This document shows, one piece after another, positions 8,066-16,108 of a stretch of DNA of 49,461 nt (position 1 is its first letter; every line of letters starts with the position of its first letter). The translations under genes and the position numbers were made by a program. The DNA is from Lachnospiraceae bacterium (GTDB lineage: Bacteria > Bacillota > Clostridia > Lachnospirales > Lachnospiraceae): positions 1-49,461 of the forward strand of contig JAJQBS010000117.1 in NCBI GenBank assembly GCA_021203145.1, in the 5' to 3' direction. Below the pieces are notes generated by a model. That model ran no database searches and had not been told where the DNA came from. It saw only the letters and a list, made by a program, of their open reading frames with translations.

Positions 8066-9823
8066 TTACAGAACCGCCGCCGCGATTTTGCTCACAAACT
8101 GAATCAGCGGATTCGGGAATATGCCAAGCAGAACCGTCAATGCCGACAAAATTGCCAGCGGAATCAGCATCCCGGCAGGAGCTTCCGTGATGCCGTCGAG
8201 TGGATCCGTCTCCTGCGCGTCTGCCGTGATCGCCTGTCCTGCATTCCGCGCAGCCACAGCGTCCGCCGCGTCTGTCTCCCGGCTGTCAGCATTGCCTGCC
8301 TCAGCTGCCGCAGCGTGCACGGTCAGATGCCCCCCTGTTTCCTTCTTTTTCGGAAAAAATCCATTCGTCACCACCGACAGCAGATAACCGGCTGTCAACA
8401 GCGCGGAAACCAGCAGTACCGCCGGGCCGACCCAGCCAAAGACGCCGATGTTCGCTTCAAGCGCACCCTGCGCGAGGTACCATTTGCTGATAAAGCCGCT
8501 CATCGGCGGGATTCCGACCAGAGCCAGCGACGCAAACGTAAAGCACCAGAGGGTCTTCGGCATCTTTTTACCGATCCCTTCGAGCTGGTCGACTCTCGAA
8601 AGATTGCCTCGGAAGATAAAAATACCGGCCGTCAGGAACAGTACGCTTTTGATAATCGCGTGAAAGACCACGTGCAGCAGGGCGCCTTCCATCGCGGTCG
8701 GTGCGAGTGTGGAAAGGCCGAACAGAATATAAGAAACCTGGCTGACCGTGGAATAAGCCAGACGTTTTTTGAACACCTTCTCGCGGAAGGCGAGCATGGA
8801 GCCCATGAACACGGTGAGCAGGGCAAGCGTCATCCATGCGGTCTGCACCCAGGTCCCCCGGATAAAATCCGCCCCCACGATGTAAAACACGACGCGGATG
8901 ATCGCCAGCACGCCGGCTTTCGCGATGATGCCGGATAGTACTGCCGACGCAGGCGCGGGCGCCACCGGATGCGCGGTGGGAAGCCACGCATGCAGCGGAA
9001 ACATACCCGCCTTGGCGCCAAACCCGATCAGCGACGCCATAATAGCGGCCAGCAAAATCCCTGTATGTCCCTCAGCCAGAGCCAAATTCAGCGTTCCTCC
9101 GGCTGTGAAGGTGATAGAATCGCAATATTGATATAAGAAGAAAATGGCAAACAGTCCCAGATACGCGCCGCACATCGAGTAAAACAGATATTTCAGCGCG
9201 GCCATGATCGACTCACGGCTGCCAGAATGCAGCACCATCGGCATGGAGGTCAGCGTCATCAGCTCATAACACAGATACATCGTCACCAGATTTCCTGAGA
9301 AGGAGAGCGCCACCAGCACTCCGTACACAATCAGGTAAAAACCGAAGAACCGCCGTTCTTTCCCTTCGTGTTCCATGTAAACAAAGGAATAAAAGCACAC
9401 TAGCACCCACACGAGACTGATCACTGTGACAAACAGGCGTCCCACATCGTCAATCTGAAAATAGACCGGGATCCCTTCCATCAGCTCAAACCACGTAAAG
9501 CTGACATCCCCGCTCCAGGCGGCGGCCAGAGCCAGCAGAGCCGACACGATCAGCGCCGCTGCAGTCAGTGTATGAAGCCTGGAGAGGCTCTCCGGACTCT
9601 CATCGAACGTCCCGGTCATCCGCGCAAACCGGATACGCCAGGATTCCTGCACACCGTTAGAAGGATGCGCCTGAGAGCCAGAATCGCCCTGAGAATTCTG
9701 TCCTTCCAGATCCCCCTGGGGGCTCTGATCCTTCCCGGCGGCTGCTCCGGCTCCAGTTGGAAGCAAAAGCAGTATGCCAACGATCACCGGCAAAAAAATC
9801 GGCAGCAAAATCCAAATTCCCAT
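8066..9823 (-). CDS. Proton-translocating antiporter-like membrane subunit (MrpD/MrpA type)
   Basis: 585 aa. It is a NuoL/M/N-MrpD family protein with Glu187 (CYELMTL), Lys271 (GFGAKAGMFPLHAWLPTAHP) and Lys302 (GIIAKAG). Two hydrophilic stretches are unusual: about residues 24-70 after the first helix, rich in Q, G, S and D, and an Ala/Asp/Glu-rich region of about 55 residues before the last helix. The ATG at 9823 has GGAGGAG just upstream; the open frame extends 27 codons further with no family features. A 247-bp gap separates it from the preceding gene of the operon. Confidence 0.87.
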   Translation of the reverse strand: MGIWILLPIFLPVIVGILLLLPTGAGAAAGKDQSPQGDLEGQNSQGDSGSQAHPSNGVQESWRIRFARMTGTFDESPESLSRLHTLTAAALIVSALLALAAAWSGDVSFTWFELMEGIPVYFQIDDVGRLFVTVISLVWVLVCFYSFVYMEHEGKERRFFGFYLIVYGVLVALSFSGNLVTMYLCYELMTLTSMPMVLHSGSRESIMAALKYLFYSMCGAYLGLFAIFFLYQYCDSITFTAGGTLNLALAEGHTGILLAAIMASLIGFGAKAGMFPLHAWLPTAHPVAPAPASAVLSGIIAKAGVLAIIRVVFYIVGADFIRGTWVQTAWMTLALLTVFMGSMLAFREKVFKKRLAYSTVSQVSYILFGLSTLAPTAMEGALLHVVFHAIIKSVLFLTAGIFIFRGNLSRVDQLEGIGKKMPKTLWCFTFASLALVGIPPMSGFISKWYLAQGALEANIGVFGWVGPAVLLVSALLTAGYLLSVVTNGFFPKKKETGGHLTVHAAAAEAGNADSRETDAADAVAARNAGQAITADAQETDPLDGITEAPAGMLIPLAILSALTVLLGIFPNPLIQFVSKIAAAVL

Positions 9824-10070
9824 ATTCTCCTCCTCATTCCGTACAACCGTTCCAGACCCGTGCCGAAACTTCCTTATCTTAATCTCTCTAAGCGAAGTAC
9901 CCATTGTCTGAAACCAGCGAAATTGCGTTTGACTTATTTAAAACCGCCCAATCCGTGCGATTTCTACGGCCGTCTATCCCGAAATCGATTCCGTAAATCC
10001 ATTTCAGATATCTGGTCCGGACTTCATATGGAAGATCAGCTCAGAGAGCTAAATTCATCTATTCACTCGT

Positions 10071-11576
10071 TTATCCAAACATACCAAGCCCCTGTGTGAG
10101 CATATTCACGATCGGCTGTGAGCCTAGCCCCAGAATCAGATTCAGGGCAATAAACAGCATCAGCACCACCGCCGTCTGCGGCTGCTCGCTCATCGCAATC
10201 ACCCGGGTATCCGTCGTCAGGTTTGCCCGGTACGGCGGCGTATAAATCCGGATCACCGTTTTCATAAAATAAATCGCGTTCAGGAGCGTGCTGAGCGCCA
10301 GCGCGATCATCGCCGGAATCACCTTGCCCGAAGTATCATAGGCCGCTGAGGCAAACAGCACCTTGGAAATAAAGCCGGAAAACAGCGGAATGCCGACCAT
10401 CGACAGCGATCCGACGGTAAAAGCCACGCCGGCGATGCGGTTGCGGTATCCGGCGCCGGTAAGTTCAAAGAAATCCGTATCATCATGAGAGACATCCGTC
10501 AGTCCGGACGCCGATACAAACAACAGCGATTTCGTCGACGCGTGGCTCAGGATGTGGAACAGGCTGGCCGTGATTCCCGCTGTCGTCCCCAGACCGAAGC
10601 CCATGTAAATATATCCGATCTGCGCAACGGAAGACCAGGCAATCATCCGACGGATGTTGTTCTCCCGGATCGCGTTAATCGAGCCGAAAATCATTCCCAG
10701 AACGCCAAAGACAAACAGCACATTGATCACCTTGCTCTCCCGGATCACGTCAAAACCGATCACGCGGTAGAAAATTTTGACTACCAGGAAAATATATCCC
10801 TTGGAGACCAGGGAGGATAAAATCGCGGCAGATGACAAAGTCGAATAACCATACGCGTCCGGCACCCAGGAGTGGAATGGAAACAGGGCGCTTTTGATTG
10901 CGAGCCCGACCGACATCAGGGTGATCGAAATCAGCAGCGGGATATGATACTCTCCCGATGCTGCGAGCAGCGCTACCTGCTCCTTGATGTTGCTCATCAG
11001 CAGATGACCGGTCAGGTCATAAAGATAACAGATACCCATCAGAAACAGGCCTGAACCGAGCAGGCTCATGATCATATAACGCGTCGCAGCCTCAACCGCG
11101 CGCCCGTTCTGGCGGATCATGATCAGACCGCAAGCAGAAATGGTATTGATTTCCACAAACACGTAAGCGGTAAAAAGGTCATTGGTATAGATCAGGGCAA
11201 GCAGCGAGGACAGCAGAAGCCCCACCATCACGTAATACAGGTTCTGCTTCGTCTCCTCAACCTCTTCGGCCAGCTCCCGGCGGCCGCCAAGCATGCAGAG
11301 CAGCATAATCACGCTGAAAAACACTGCCATGAATGCTTCCAGCACGCCGACGCGGATTTCATTTCCCCAGGGTGCGGAAAAATGCCCCATCTGATAAACA
11401 TAGGCCTCCCCCGTCTGCAGGGTGAAAAGAAGTGTCGCGACCGACATCCCCAGGACCAGACAGATCATAACGGTATTCACCCATTTGGCTGCCCTTCGTT
11501 TGAGTATCGAACAGAGCGGGCCGGAAAACAGCGCCAGGATGATTGTTATAAAAGGAAAATTCTGAACGAACTCCAT
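10071..11576 (-). CDS. mnhD: Proton-translocating antiporter-like membrane subunit (MrpD/NuoN type)
   Basis: 501 aa, the first of four large antiporter-like subunits and the one placed directly after mnhC, the position of MrpD in canonical mrp operons. Conserved charged residues are Glu142 (VFVEINTISACG), Lys228 (LAIKSALFPFHSWVPDAY) and Lys259 (LVSKGYIF). The ATG at 11576 overlaps the TGA of mnhC by one base (TGATG), and GGAGG lies 7 nt upstream, so translational coupling is likely. The in-frame GTG one codon earlier is the alternative start. Confidence 0.87.
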   Translation of the reverse strand: MEFVQNFPFITIILALFSGPLCSILKRRAAKWVNTVMICLVLGMSVATLLFTLQTGEAYVYQMGHFSAPWGNEIRVGVLEAFMAVFFSVIMLLCMLGGRRELAEEVEETKQNLYYVMVGLLLSSLLALIYTNDLFTAYVFVEINTISACGLIMIRQNGRAVEAATRYMIMSLLGSGLFLMGICYLYDLTGHLLMSNIKEQVALLAASGEYHIPLLISITLMSVGLAIKSALFPFHSWVPDAYGYSTLSSAAILSSLVSKGYIFLVVKIFYRVIGFDVIRESKVINVLFVFGVLGMIFGSINAIRENNIRRMIAWSSVAQIGYIYMGFGLGTTAGITASLFHILSHASTKSLLFVSASGLTDVSHDDTDFFELTGAGYRNRIAGVAFTVGSLSMVGIPLFSGFISKVLFASAAYDTSGKVIPAMIALALSTLLNAIYFMKTVIRIYTPPYRANLTTDTRVIAMSEQPQTAVVLMLFIALNLILGLGSQPIVNMLTQGLGMFG

Positions 11577-11953
11577 CACAGATCCTCCTTCTTCAGACGC
11601 GTGGAGATCTCGTCAAGATTCAGTGTATGATAACGGCGGTACAGGCGGATCGTCAGCGAAAGCATCAGCGCCGAGACCGACACGGACACCACGATGCCAG
11701 TCAGCACCAGGCCGCTCGGAATCGGGTTGACATACGCGTCCACGCTCTGTACCCCGTCCACGACAATCGGCGCCTTGTGCCCTTCAATATACCCTTTCAG
11801 GGCAAGGAACAGATAAACCGCCGTATCCATGATATTCATACCGATGATCTTTTTAATCAGGTTGGGCTGCAGAAGAAGGTTGGAAAATCCGACCACAAAC
11901 AGAACCATCGCCACCGCTTCCTCATAATTGTCCAGCAGATTTGCAAAATTCAT
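11576..11953 (-). CDS. mnhC: Mrp-type antiporter subunit C (NuoK-like)
   Basis: 125 aa with three transmembrane helices, NuoK/MrpC family. The segment LLLQPNLIKKIIGMNIMDTAVYLFL is typical of the first two helices of MnhC. The ATG at 11953 has a GGAGG-type site 9 nt upstream; an in-frame TTG two codons earlier is less likely. It overlaps mnhD by one base. In the Mrp complex this small subunit packs against MrpA and MrpD. Confidence 0.88.
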   Translation of the reverse strand: MNFANLLDNYEEAVAMVLFVVGFSNLLLQPNLIKKIIGMNIMDTAVYLFLALKGYIEGHKAPIVVDGVQSVDAYVNPIPSGLVLTGIVVSVSVSALMLSLTIRLYRRYHTLNLDEISTRLKKEDL

Positions 11954-11955
11954 GT

Positions 11956-12945
11956 TCAATAGCCTCCCTTCCGGAACATGGCATAAAAGGTATACATCGT
12001 GCCGGCTACCACGATACCGACACAGATGTTCAGCACAAAAATCAGTCCGCTGCTTAAGATCGCGCCCGGCGTTCCCAACGGGATCACACTCTCAATCTCA
12101 TTCGCCCCGGTATAGAAGGAATAGCATTTTGACAGAGAGTAGCAGGCAAGGGCGCTGAAGCTGGTAACCATATATGTCTTTGCCGTGAAAAACCGCTCCG
12201 TCTTCGCAAAGCCAAATGCGTTCACATACAAAATCAGTCCCGCGCCGATCACGGCTCCTCCGGAAAAGCCGCCGCCCGGCCCCAGATGGCCGCAGAGGAT
12301 CACATAGATACCAAAGATCAGAATCGGCGGCACCAGGATTTTTGCAACCGTCTGGAGAATCAGGTCATTCTTCGGCTCATAAATACGGTCATCCGCGTGC
12401 TGACGCTTTTTATCCTCGTCCCGGTCCAGGCGCAGCAAAATCAGCACCGTCATCGTCGCGGCGAAAAGCACATGTGACTCACCAAGCGTATCAAACGCAC
12501 GGTAATCCAGGATCATTCCCGTCACGATATTGACCGCTCCTGTCTCCTGCAGGCCGCTTTCTATGTATCGCGCGGAAACCTCGTTATTCACCGGGCGGTC
12601 CTCCACACCTTCCGTCGGCAGCCAGGAAACCGCTGTCAGCAGCATCAGCAAAAGGAATACACAAAACAGTGCCGCACAGGCACGGTAAACCCCCTGAAAC
12701 ACGCGGGTATCCCGGTTGCGGCGGACATCGTACACCCATCTGGACACCCGGGTCTTTTTCTCCTCCTGATACATCTGCGCCCGCTGCTGTTCTTCCTTCT
12801 CAATTCTGACCTTTTCCCCTTCTTGGAGTTCCTTCGCCTTCATCTCCAGCGTTCCAAGGAATGGATCCTTCGACCCTGTCAGCCATTGCTTCAGCCGGAA
12901 AGAAAGCGTTTTCTGATATTCTGAATCAGACCGTTTTCTGCTCAT
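11956..12945 (-). CDS. mnhB: Fused MbhE-type and MnhB-type antiporter subunit
   Basis: 329 aa. The first 85 residues are highly charged and predicted cytoplasmic, which is unusual. A transmembrane helix follows at about 88-110, then an MbhE-like segment (TGAVNIVTGMILDYRAFDTLGE), which in canonical Mrp lies at the C-terminus of MrpA. From about residue 190 an MnhB domain follows, with its signature GHLGPGGGFSGGAVIGAG. The gene thus joins parts found in MrpA and MrpB elsewhere, as in archaeal Mbh modules. It overlaps the DUF4040 gene by 20 nt; GGGAGG lies 8 nt before ATG 12945. Its own stop lies 3 nt before the mnhC start. Confidence 0.85.
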   Translation of the reverse strand: MSRKRSDSEYQKTLSFRLKQWLTGSKDPFLGTLEMKAKELQEGEKVRIEKEEQQRAQMYQEEKKTRVSRWVYDVRRNRDTRVFQGVYRACAALFCVFLLLMLLTAVSWLPTEGVEDRPVNNEVSARYIESGLQETGAVNIVTGMILDYRAFDTLGESHVLFAATMTVLILLRLDRDEDKKRQHADDRIYEPKNDLILQTVAKILVPPILIFGIYVILCGHLGPGGGFSGGAVIGAGLILYVNAFGFAKTERFFTAKTYMVTSFSALACYSLSKCYSFYTGANEIESVIPLGTPGAILSSGLIFVLNICVGIVVAGTMYTFYAMFRKGGY

Positions 12946-13435
12946 TTGGCTTTCCTCCCTTTCCTGCTTTTTTCCCAGTCTTTTTCATGCCATTCGAAGC
13001 ACCTGTTCCAGCAATCTTACCTTTTGCATTCTTCTGTCCCCCGCGTGAAACCTCCGCTCTATTTTCAGCTTCTGGCCTTACCGGCTCCTTAAGCGTCTCC
13101 GATTTCTCCGATATTCCCGATTTTTCCGGTGTTCCCGGTTCTTCTGATGCCTCCGGCGCATCCTCCATATCAAACGTGCCGTCCAGACCGCTCTCTTCAT
13201 CCATAATCGCATGGATTTTTTTCAGCGTCACGAAAAACAGAATACTCGTCACGCCCGCGCCGACCGCAGCCTCCGTGATCGCCAGATCCGGCGATTCCAG
13301 CACAATCCAGATGATCGACATCACCAGACTGTAGGACATAAAAATCAGGATCGAATTCAGAAGATTCTTCGACAGGCTGACGGAAATCGCGCAGACCAGA
13401 AGGAATCCCAGTAAAATACATGTGAAAATCTGCAT
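12926..13435 (-). CDS. DUF4040 / MbhD-type antiporter subunit with long charged tail
   Basis: 169 aa. Residues 1-80 hold three helices and the MbhD/DUF4040 motif LAITEAAVGAGVTSILFF, a part that in canonical Mrp belongs to the C-terminus of MrpA. From about residue 85 to the end there is a hydrophilic tail, first acidic (E, S, P) and then strongly basic (repeated K, G). The tail is not part of the family. The start is supported by a GGAGG site inside the end of mnhG. It overlaps the next gene by 20 nt. Confidence 0.8.
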   Translation of the reverse strand: MQIFTCILLGFLLVCAISVSLSKNLLNSILIFMSYSLVMSIIWIVLESPDLAITEAAVGAGVTSILFFVTLKKIHAIMDEESGLDGTFDMEDAPEASEEPGTPEKSGISEKSETLKEPVRPEAENRAEVSRGGQKNAKGKIAGTGASNGMKKTGKKAGKGGKPNEQKTV

Positions 13436-13438
13436 CGT

Positions 13439-14038
13439 CTACGCCTCCGCTCCCTGAGTATCTGTCATGTCGCCATTTACAAAGTCCCTGCAGCTCTCTG
13501 CCGCAGCATTCTCTATTTTGCCTGCAATCGGGGTGAATCCGGTATTCTCCGAAAGACCCTCTTCTCCCGCTTTGGACAAACCTGAATATGTCATGTCCAG
13601 ATCACTCGCCTTTACCCTCAGCTCTGCTTCCGGCTGGCAATCCACCCTTTCCTTCCGTTCTGTCTCCGGCCGGCAATCTGCTCTATCCTTCAGTTCCGCT
13701 TCCAGCTGGTCAAGCGGTACCTCCCGGTAGTGCTTCTCCGGCTCCGGATCCGTCGTCACCTCCAACCGCGCGATCAGATGCGAAGAAGTCGGTGAAGAAA
13801 ACCACAGGAAGCATACCACCAGAAACAGCTTCAGAGAGGTAAGATTCGCCCCATTCATCACAATCAGCCCGACCAGACAGAACCCAATGCCCAGCGTATC
13901 TCCCATCGCGGCCGCATGCATCCGGTTCAGGACATATTGAAAACGATAAACACCGATCATTTCCACTGCAAAAATACCAAGTCCCAGGAGCAGGAGAAGC
14001 GCGCCGATCAGAAACTGCAGCCATTCAATTACTGCCAT
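13439..14038 (-). CDS. mnhG: Mrp-type antiporter subunit G with extended tail
   Basis: 199 aa, against about 110-120 for typical MnhG. Residues 1-105 contain three helices and the family pattern (RFQYVLNRMHAAAMGDTLGIG; NLTSLKLFLVV; SPTSSHLIARL). The remaining 95 residues are hydrophilic and hold an internal near-duplication (DRADCRPETER followed by ERVDCQPEAEL). ATG 14038 is chosen because GGGGAGG lies 9 nt upstream; ATG 14047 sits directly on the ribosome binding site. It overlaps mnhF by 14 nt. Confidence 0.85.
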   Translation of the reverse strand: MAVIEWLQFLIGALLLLLGLGIFAVEMIGVYRFQYVLNRMHAAAMGDTLGIGFCLVGLIVMNGANLTSLKLFLVVCFLWFSSPTSSHLIARLEVTTDPEPEKHYREVPLDQLEAELKDRADCRPETERKERVDCQPEAELRVKASDLDMTYSGLSKAGEEGLSENTGFTPIAGKIENAAAESCRDFVNGDMTDTQGAEA

Positions 14039-14363
14039 TGTCTTCATCCTCCCCTTCCTGGTTTTTTCTTTCCAGATAAACACCCATATAGACCTTTGTA
14101 AGTACAATCACTGCCAGGAAACTAATCATCGCGTAAATCAGGCAGATATCCGCCAGATATCCCTCCTGCAGCATCAGCGCCAGGATCGCGATAATGACCA
14201 TGACAATCGTGCCCATCATATTCACCGAGACCAGCCGGTCCGCAACCCTCGGCCCGATGATCGCCCGGATCAGGCACAGCACCAGCAGAACTGCCAGAAA
14301 AACCAGCGCCGCCGTAAATAACCCCGTGTAAGCCCCTGAAAGTCCCGGTACTCCTTCTCCCAT
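14025..14363 (-). CDS. mnhF: Mrp-type antiporter subunit F
   Basis: 112 aa with three transmembrane helices and the MnhF signature around PRVADRLVSVNMMGTIVMV. The C-terminus is hydrophilic (ERKNQEGEDEDNGSN). The ribosome binding site GAGAGGAG is about 13 nt upstream of ATG 14363, a little far. It overlaps mnhG by 14 nt and is separated from mnhE by 144 bp that hold a terminator-like hairpin. Confidence 0.85.
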   Translation of the reverse strand: MGEGVPGLSGAYTGLFTAALVFLAVLLVLCLIRAIIGPRVADRLVSVNMMGTIVMVIIAILALMLQEGYLADICLIYAMISFLAVIVLTKVYMGVYLERKNQEGEDEDNGSN

Positions 14364-14393
14364 CTTTTGACTGTCACTCCTCTCTCTGATATC

Positions 14394-14415
14394 AAAAATC
14401 CGAAGCCGGATTTTT
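14394..14415. terminator. Perfect hairpin with flanking T-tracts between mnhE and mnhF
   Basis: AAAAATCCG-aagc-CGGATTTTT, nine perfect base pairs ending in five Ts on either strand. It sits inside the operon, so it may attenuate transcription between mnhE and the rest or mark an internal unit boundary. The stem is AT-rich and modest in strength. Confidence 0.5.
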
Positions 14416-14507
14416 CTGTCCTCTCATTCCTCACGATTCCCGTTTCTCATGAATATCCATACATTGGCAATTTCTGATTTTCGTCAGATACAGGCCTGCG
14501 TAAGGAA

Positions 14508-14966
14508 TCAGTTCTCCATCTCCGAAATCATTTTCGCGCACACGGAGGTATCCATCCCCTCAGCCAGATCCTCATCCAGGCAGTGAACCACATACTCTCC
14601 ATCCTCCAGCGATACCGTGATCGTCCCCGGAGTCAGCGTAATCGCATTCGCAAGAAACGCGCGCCCGGTCGGCGTTTTCAAAGCCGAGTGGAAACTGACC
14701 AGCACAGGTTCCAGCTCCTCTTCCTCCGACAAGATCATGTGGATCACGGCCAGATTCGCTTTCACGATCTCACAGACCAGCACATACACGTAGTGCGCCA
14801 TCCCGGGGAGTCGCCTGTAAATAAAAATTTCTTTTTTGATGCTATGATCCAGGAACGCACACGTAAACGCAAAAACCGCAGCCGCGATTCCCAGGCCAAA
14901 CAGCACGCTCTCCAACGTAACAGAGCCAAAATAAATGATCCACAATACAAAATACAGCAAAAACAC
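14508..14966 (-). CDS. mnhE: Mrp-type antiporter subunit E
   Basis: 152 aa, first gene of the antiporter operon. The N-terminal helices are followed by the MnhE core motif ANAITLTPGTITVSLEDGEY. The start is a GTG at 14966 with GGGAGG 9 nt upstream; no ATG in frame fits. MrpE has no antiporter-like channel and is an assembly and stability subunit in studied systems. A 144-bp gap with a hairpin separates it from mnhF. Confidence 0.88.
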   Translation of the reverse strand: MFLLYFVLWIIYFGSVTLESVLFGLGIAAAVFAFTCAFLDHSIKKEIFIYRRLPGMAHYVYVLVCEIVKANLAVIHMILSEEEELEPVLVSFHSALKTPTGRAFLANAITLTPGTITVSLEDGEYVVHCLDEDLAEGMDTSVCAKMISEMEN

Positions 14967-15268
14967 CTGCTAAAACCTCCCTTATCCCGATCAAGCCTTA
15001 CACAGATTAGCATCCATTTCGCCAGTCAGAACACTTCCACGCGCCAGAGAAGCGAATCATCTCTGCCACATTTCATATCTGCCTTTATACACGAAAACGA
15101 AGCAGCCGGTCTTAGCAGCTGCATCGCTTTATTGGTTGTTAATGAAATTTTAACTCTTTTTTTATTTCCAGTCCAGTGAAATAATAAACTACATTCTCTT
15201 CTATTTTTCAGATTTTATTGTAAAATATTCAGATAATCGTCCATCTCTCGCGGGTACGCGATTGTCTG
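14967..15268. other. Upstream region of the antiporter operon
   Basis: About 300 bp without a gene. On the minus strand a weak promoter-like pair is visible (TGGACT at 15170-15175, 17-nt spacer, TAAAAT at 15147-15152). The region is AT-rich from 15130 to 15240. I see no riboswitch or clear operator. Confidence 0.3.
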
Positions 15269-15601
15269 TCACAGAAATGGGGCAATCGGTGTAAGCGCAC
15301 CGATTCCGCCGCGTTTGATAATTTCGGCCGCTACTTTCTCCACCGTCTTTTTTGAAAGGAACGGACACAGGCCAACAATAGCAGAGACGTTCATCTCTTC
15401 CTTATCCTTATTATCATTTGTAATGCCCCATATCAAATATGCCTGATCTTTTCCAAGCATGGCTGCGGTATTAGACAATGAAGAAATATATTCGCCTATC
15501 CCCGCCGGTTCATACCAGTTCTCTTTAAATTCAAACCACTCTTCCTCATTTGGAAGCGAAATCAGTTCTTTCACAATCTTTATCAAACAGTTCTGTTTCA
15601 T
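15269..15601 (-). pseudogene. Internally deleted ATP-binding protein (AlbA_2/Schlafen-type N-terminus)
   Basis: An open frame of 110 codons. The first 66 residues (ELISLPNEEEWFEFKENWYE, then EYISSLSNTAAMLGKDQAYLIWGI) match the start of AlbA_2 (Schlafen AAA-4-like) ATP-binding regulators, normally 400-500 aa. After a short linker (NDNKDKEE) the frame jumps to a helix-turn-helix-like ending (LCPFLSKKTVEKVAAEIIKRGG), typical of the extreme C-terminus of such proteins. The middle is absent, so this is probably an in-frame deletion derivative. It could be expressed as a small protein, but the catalytic part is missing. Confidence 0.6.
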
Positions 15602-15636
15602 TCTATTCGCTCACTTTCGCACCTGAGAAGCAATTA

Positions 15637-15993
15637 TCAGTCTTTCATCTTCGGCCTGAAAATCCAGCTTGCGATATAGGAAAAAATCAGTGCCGCACTG
15701 ATCCCGACCGCGCTCGCTTTCAGGCCGCCCGCAAACAGGCCCAGCAAGCCCTTGTCGTCGACCGCCTCCTTTACGTCCTTCCAGAGCGTATTTCCAAATC
15801 CGAGCAGCGGCACAGAGGCGCCCGCCCCGGCGAAATCAATCAGCTTATCATACCACCCAAACGAACCAAGCACCGCGCCGAGACACACCAGAATTACCAT
15901 GACCCTGCCCGGCATCAGCTTTGTCTTTTCTAATAAAATCTGGACGAGCGCGCAGATCAGGCCGCCCACCCAGAATGCGTTGAAATAATCCAT
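15637..15993 (-). CDS. spoVAE: Stage V sporulation protein AE
   Basis: 118 aa with about four transmembrane helices. The family pattern is clear: FWVGGLICALVQILLEKTKL, the glycine-rich loop AGAGASVPLLGFG, and GLLGLFAGGLKASAVGISAAL. SpoVA proteins form the channel moving dipicolinic acid into the forespore and out at germination. GGAAGGGA precedes ATG 15993. It lies downstream of spoVAD, separated by about 115 bp. Control by forespore sigma-G is expected from family knowledge; I could not identify a sigma-G promoter. Confidence 0.93.
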   Translation of the reverse strand: MDYFNAFWVGGLICALVQILLEKTKLMPGRVMVILVCLGAVLGSFGWYDKLIDFAGAGASVPLLGFGNTLWKDVKEAVDDKGLLGLFAGGLKASAVGISAALIFSYIASWIFRPKMKD

Positions 15994-16108
15994 GAGAAAT
16001 TCCCTTCCTGAAAAAAATCTCTGTTGCTGCTGTAAAAACAGCTTCTGCCGATTCCTATAGATAAACCTGCAAAGACTGTCGTTTCCTGTTGCTGCTGCCC
16101 AGAATGAT

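Noticed and set aside
4124..14966. Complete respiratory complex I or membrane-bound hydrogenase operon
   Set aside because: Only membrane antiporter-type subunits and mnh small subunits are present; no Fe-S, NADH-binding or NiFe subunits are encoded.
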